NCBI GenBank assembly: GCA_025357975.1
Contig: JANYKY010000080.1
Location: forward strand, 1 to 8,721
Direction of reading: 5' to 3'
Length of the DNA stretch: 8,721 bases
Origin: Gemmatimonadaceae bacterium
Lineage (GTDB): Bacteria > Gemmatimonadota > Gemmatimonadetes > Gemmatimonadales > Gemmatimonadaceae
Made by a program: the position numbers and the translations under genes. How positions within the stretch are numbered: the first letter of the stretch is position 1; each line of letters starts with the position of its first letter. The notes under the pieces were generated by a model. The model saw only the letters and a program-made list of their open reading frames with translations. It was not told the origin of the DNA and searched no databases. This document shows, one piece after another, positions 7,399-8,721 of the stretch.

Positions 7399-7898
7399 CA
7401 CGCACCAGTCGGCATTAGTGACGCATGCCATGAGTTCGACGCGCGCGACCTGAAGCGTGATCTCCATTCTCCAAGATTCGTCACTGACATATCGAACACT
7501 TCGGTGTCTTTGTCGATCTCGCCAGCTTCGCTCGAGCGCGTGAACTGATCGCGTGACACCGCGTGGATTTTTCCGTCTCGGTCGCGATAGTAGACGAGTC
7601 CACTCGTTACGAGTTGTCCGCCGATTCTCGATTCAAGAGCCTTGAGTGTACGGAAGAGTCCGTCGATCGAGCATCCGGATGCGCCTTCTTGCTCCTGATC
7701 AACGGCGATGGTGAGGAATCTGTCGTCAGACCAGTCGCGGGCTGCATGAAGCGGAACGCCATGCGCCTTCCATCCACCGAGAAAGGAATCGACCTCGCTT
7801 AACATCTCCTCGGAGGGTTTGGAGCCGAGCGCGGGCTCCGATCCGTAGACCCAGACGCGCGCCGAATCAGGAAGCGCGTCGAATTTTGTTATTGGCAT
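7398..7898 (-). CDS. Conserved protein of unknown function coupled to YjbQ
   Basis: Soluble-looking protein of 166 residues with no membrane segment or signal peptide. I do not know a function. It resembles a family in Bacteroidota and related phyla that databases often label 'ABC transporter ATPase', a label not supported here because no Walker or signature motif is present. Recognisable elements are ARVWVYGSEPAL (13-24), a helix ending FLGGWKAHGVPLHA (39-52), DDRFLTIAVDQ (58-68), the striking ASGCSIDGLF (73-82, Cys76), and a C-terminal DKDTEVFDMSVTNLGEWRSR that ends in a Trp-His segment. Cys76 in the invariant-looking GCSID is a candidate functional residue. The start at 7898 has AGGA at 7905-7908, six bases upstream. 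Its stop overlaps the yjbQ start. It may share a transcript with the regulator upstream, across a 100-base gap. Confidence 0.78.
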   Translation of the reverse strand: MPITKFDALPDSARVWVYGSEPALGSKPSEEMLSEVDSFLGGWKAHGVPLHAARDWSDDRFLTIAVDQEQEGASGCSIDGLFRTLKALESRIGGQLVTSGLVYYRDRDGKIHAVSRDQFTRSSEAGEIDKDTEVFDMSVTNLGEWRSRFRSRASNSWHASLMPTGA

Positions 7899-7998
7899 CC
7901 TGAATCCTAATAATTTTTGGCGAGCGCGTCACTTAGTGCGCGGGGCTCAGCGCCGCGGGCAGCAGCCGAGCTAAGAAACTCGAACTGTGAAACTCGAA
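7899..7998. other. 100-base gap with G+C-rich inverted repeats
   Basis: Non-coding stretch between the regulator stop and the unknown gene. It holds an imperfect stem of eight pairs with one mismatch (CGCGGGGC at 7939-7946, loop TCA, GCGCCGCG at 7950-7957), a short CACTTAGTG palindrome (7930-7938), part of a tandem repeat, and an A+T-rich patch (7908-7918) before the AGGA ribosome site at 7905-7908. The stem lacks a following U-run on the minus strand, so it is not a standard rho-independent terminator. Confidence 0.5.
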
Positions 7999-8016
7999 CT
8001 AAGAAGCCCGAACCTC
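7961..8016. repeat. 14-base tandem repeat, about four units
   Basis: Units on the plus strand: 7975-7988 GAAACTCGAACTGT and 7989-8002 GAAACTCGAACTAA (12 of 14 identical), then 8003-8016 GAAGCCCGAACCTC (more diverged). A weak in-phase copy sits at 7961-7974 (ending CTAA). The array spans the end of the regulator gene: its TAG stop (7999-8001) lies inside the second strong unit, and the third unit is coding. Confidence 0.75.
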
Positions 8017-8625
8017 GAAGCAGCAGCTCGGCCGCTCCCCGTGGTGACAGCGCTGCTTGACCGGGGATCCTATGACGCTCGCGAGCAGAGACTCGACCGC
8101 TTCGCAAAGGCATGGCTCAGCGGCGATGACGGCACCTAAGGGGCAGCCTTGTCCGCGAATGGTATACACATCGTCCCTTCGTGTGACAGTGGTGGAGCCG
8201 CCGAGATCATCGAGGAGATTCGCACCTGCGGCGACCCTCTGACCCAGCGAGCGGTTCGATGGCTTCGCGCCATTTGCCAGCCTCTTTCCGACGCGGCGCA
8301 GGAAGGGTACAACCACGCTCGCTGGAACCGACGTCTGTAGCTCCTTGACAGTTGCCGCCAGCACGGGCGCATACGCCTTTGAGAAGCCGACCTCGGCTTC
8401 GACCGTGAGTGCGTAGAGAGCTGCCGGCTTGCCGGCGCCTTCATGCCTGCGAACGCCAGCCGGTTCTACCTGACCCCCATCTTCGAGTGAGACCAGATGG
8501 AATCGAATGGCGTTCGGCGTCAATCCTGTCTCACGCGCCAGGTCGTCGATCGTTGCGGGCCCGCGTCTCAGAAGCTGGAGAAGGACCGTTCGCGATTTAT
8601 CGGCTTTTATTGCTCCGGTAACCAT
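7999..8625 (-). CDS. SufR-like winged-helix regulator with cysteine cluster
   Basis: DNA-binding regulator of 208 residues. The N-terminus is an ArsR/DeoR-type winged helix: TIDDLARETGLTPNAIRFHL (25-44) is the helix-turn-helix and RRHEGAGKPAALYAL (59-73) the wing. The C-terminus is cysteine-rich: Cys161 in GQGCPLGAV, Cys172 and Cys174 in EPCLCEAV, Cys193 in QRCHHGE, Cys201 and Cys202 in SCCFEV. This layout resembles SufR, the Fe-S-binding repressor of suf operons, so Fe-S or metal sensing is inferred. The frame is open to a TTG at 8655, but ATG 8625 is chosen: GGGGAG (8630-8635) lies four bases before it, family-like sequence starts there, and the longer form would run into the operator. The palindrome just upstream suggests autoregulation and control of the divergent gene. 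A related cysteine-containing ArsR sensor is the alternative. Confidence 0.85.
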   Translation of the reverse strand: MVTGAIKADKSRTVLLQLLRRGPATIDDLARETGLTPNAIRFHLVSLEDGGQVEPAGVRRHEGAGKPAALYALTVEAEVGFSKAYAPVLAATVKELQTSVPASVVVPFLRRVGKRLANGAKPSNRSLGQRVAAGANLLDDLGGSTTVTRRDDVYTIRGQGCPLGAVIAAEPCLCEAVESLLASVIGSPVKQRCHHGERPSCCFEVRAS

Positions 8626-8629
8626 CGTG

Positions 8630-8635
8630 CTCCCC
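8630..8635 (-). promoter_or_regulatory. Ribosome binding site deciding the regulator start
   Basis: On the minus strand this reads GGGGAG, four bases before ATG 8625. It supports the 208-residue form over the upstream TTG start at 8655, which has no comparable site. Confidence 0.65.
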
Positions 8636-8646
8636 GCCCGAAATAA

Positions 8647-8670
8647 TAAGTCCAAGTTTTGCTTGACTTA
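8647..8670. promoter_or_regulatory. Inverted-repeat operator between divergent genes
   Basis: TAAGTCCAAG (8647-8656), spacer TTTTG, CTTGACTTA (8662-8670). The arms match over nine bases, with one extra C in the left arm, and A+T-rich flanks extend the symmetry loosely. It sits 22 bases upstream of the regulator ATG and overlaps the -35 box of the plus-strand promoter. A dimeric winged-helix repressor bound here could silence both directions. Binding by the neighbouring SufR-like protein is inference. Confidence 0.7.
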
Positions 8671-8691
8671 ATAATAGCGCCATCGTACGAT
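8663..8691 (+). promoter_or_regulatory. Sigma70-type promoter for the gene right of the window
   Basis: -35 TTGACT (8663-8668), spacer of exactly 17 bases, -10 TACGAT (8686-8691). Transcription would begin near 8698 and give a short leader ending in the Shine-Dalgarno at 8714-8719. The -35 lies inside the right arm of the inverted repeat. Confidence 0.65.
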
Positions 8692-8713
8692 TCGCGAGTG
8701 GTCATCCCATCCT

Positions 8714-8719
8714 AAGGAG
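8714..8719 (+). promoter_or_regulatory. Shine-Dalgarno of a gene starting beyond the window
   Basis: AAGGAG, a near-ideal ribosome site, two bases before the window ends. A start codon is expected about 5-10 bases further on, outside the window. From the SufR-like neighbour, sufB or another suf gene is the best guess. Confidence 0.6.
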
Positions 8720-8721
8720 TG

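Noticed and set aside
7399..7467. 23-codon N-terminal extension of YjbQ
   Set aside because: It lies entirely inside the unknown gene and precedes the point where family sequence begins; the TGATG overlap explains ATG 7398.
7120..7548. Plus-strand open frame of 142 codons across yjbQ and the unknown gene
   Set aside because: It is antisense to two well-supported genes and has no ribosome site or recognisable protein.
7961..8016. Tandem repeat considered as a CRISPR remnant
   Set aside because: Units are only 14 bases, directly adjacent without spacers, and no cas gene is present.
8626..8655. Ten-codon N-terminal extension of the regulator from a TTG
   Set aside because: It would start inside the operator, has no ribosome site, and ATG 8625 has GGGGAG at good spacing.

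Overview
The window reads as a piece of a G+C-rich Gram-negative bacterial chromosome. An outer-membrane channel, a lipoprotein adaptor and an inner-membrane ABC exporter lie side by side, which requires a two-membrane envelope. A phylum such as Gemmatimonadota would fit the gene content and the style of the proteins, but this is an impression from memory, not a demonstrated assignment. There are no rRNA or tRNA genes, no CRISPR array, no insertion sequence and no phage gene.

Region 1 (2-5978, plus strand) is a tightly packed five-gene operon: a TolC-type outer-membrane factor (5' end cut by the window edge), a YbhG/HlyD-type adaptor lipoprotein, two ABC ATPases and two ABC-2 permeases. Each gene overlaps the next by 1 or 4 bases. 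It corresponds to the Escherichia coli YbhG-YbhF-YbhS-YbhR exporter, with the double-ATPase YbhF split into two genes and a dedicated outer-membrane channel added. Together the five proteins would form one trans-envelope efflux machine of unknown substrate. The first ATPase has lost the Q-loop glutamine and the switch histidine, while the second has a degenerate signature motif. In a heterodimer all these defects fall in one ATP site and leave the other canonical.

Region 2 (6020-6964, plus strand) holds a SufE-type sulfur acceptor and a small two-helix membrane protein of the DUF6526 type.

Region 3 (6976-8625, minus strand) holds, in transcription order, a SufR-like winged-helix regulator with a cysteine-rich C-terminus, a conserved protein of unknown function, and a YjbQ/UPF0047 protein whose start codon overlaps the stop of the unknown gene. 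A 100-base gap after the regulator carries 14-base tandem repeats and G+C-rich inverted repeats.

The right edge (8626-8721) is a divergent control region. A strong inverted repeat covers the -35 box of a good plus-strand sigma70-type promoter, and a strong Shine-Dalgarno ends at the window edge. The start of a suf (Fe-S cluster assembly) operon just beyond the window is the natural prediction, given the SufR-like regulator and the nearby SufE, but it cannot be seen here. I found no convincing rho-independent terminator anywhere. The best candidates for something new are the operator/regulator pair and the unknown gene coupled to YjbQ; I do not see a wholly new multi-gene system.
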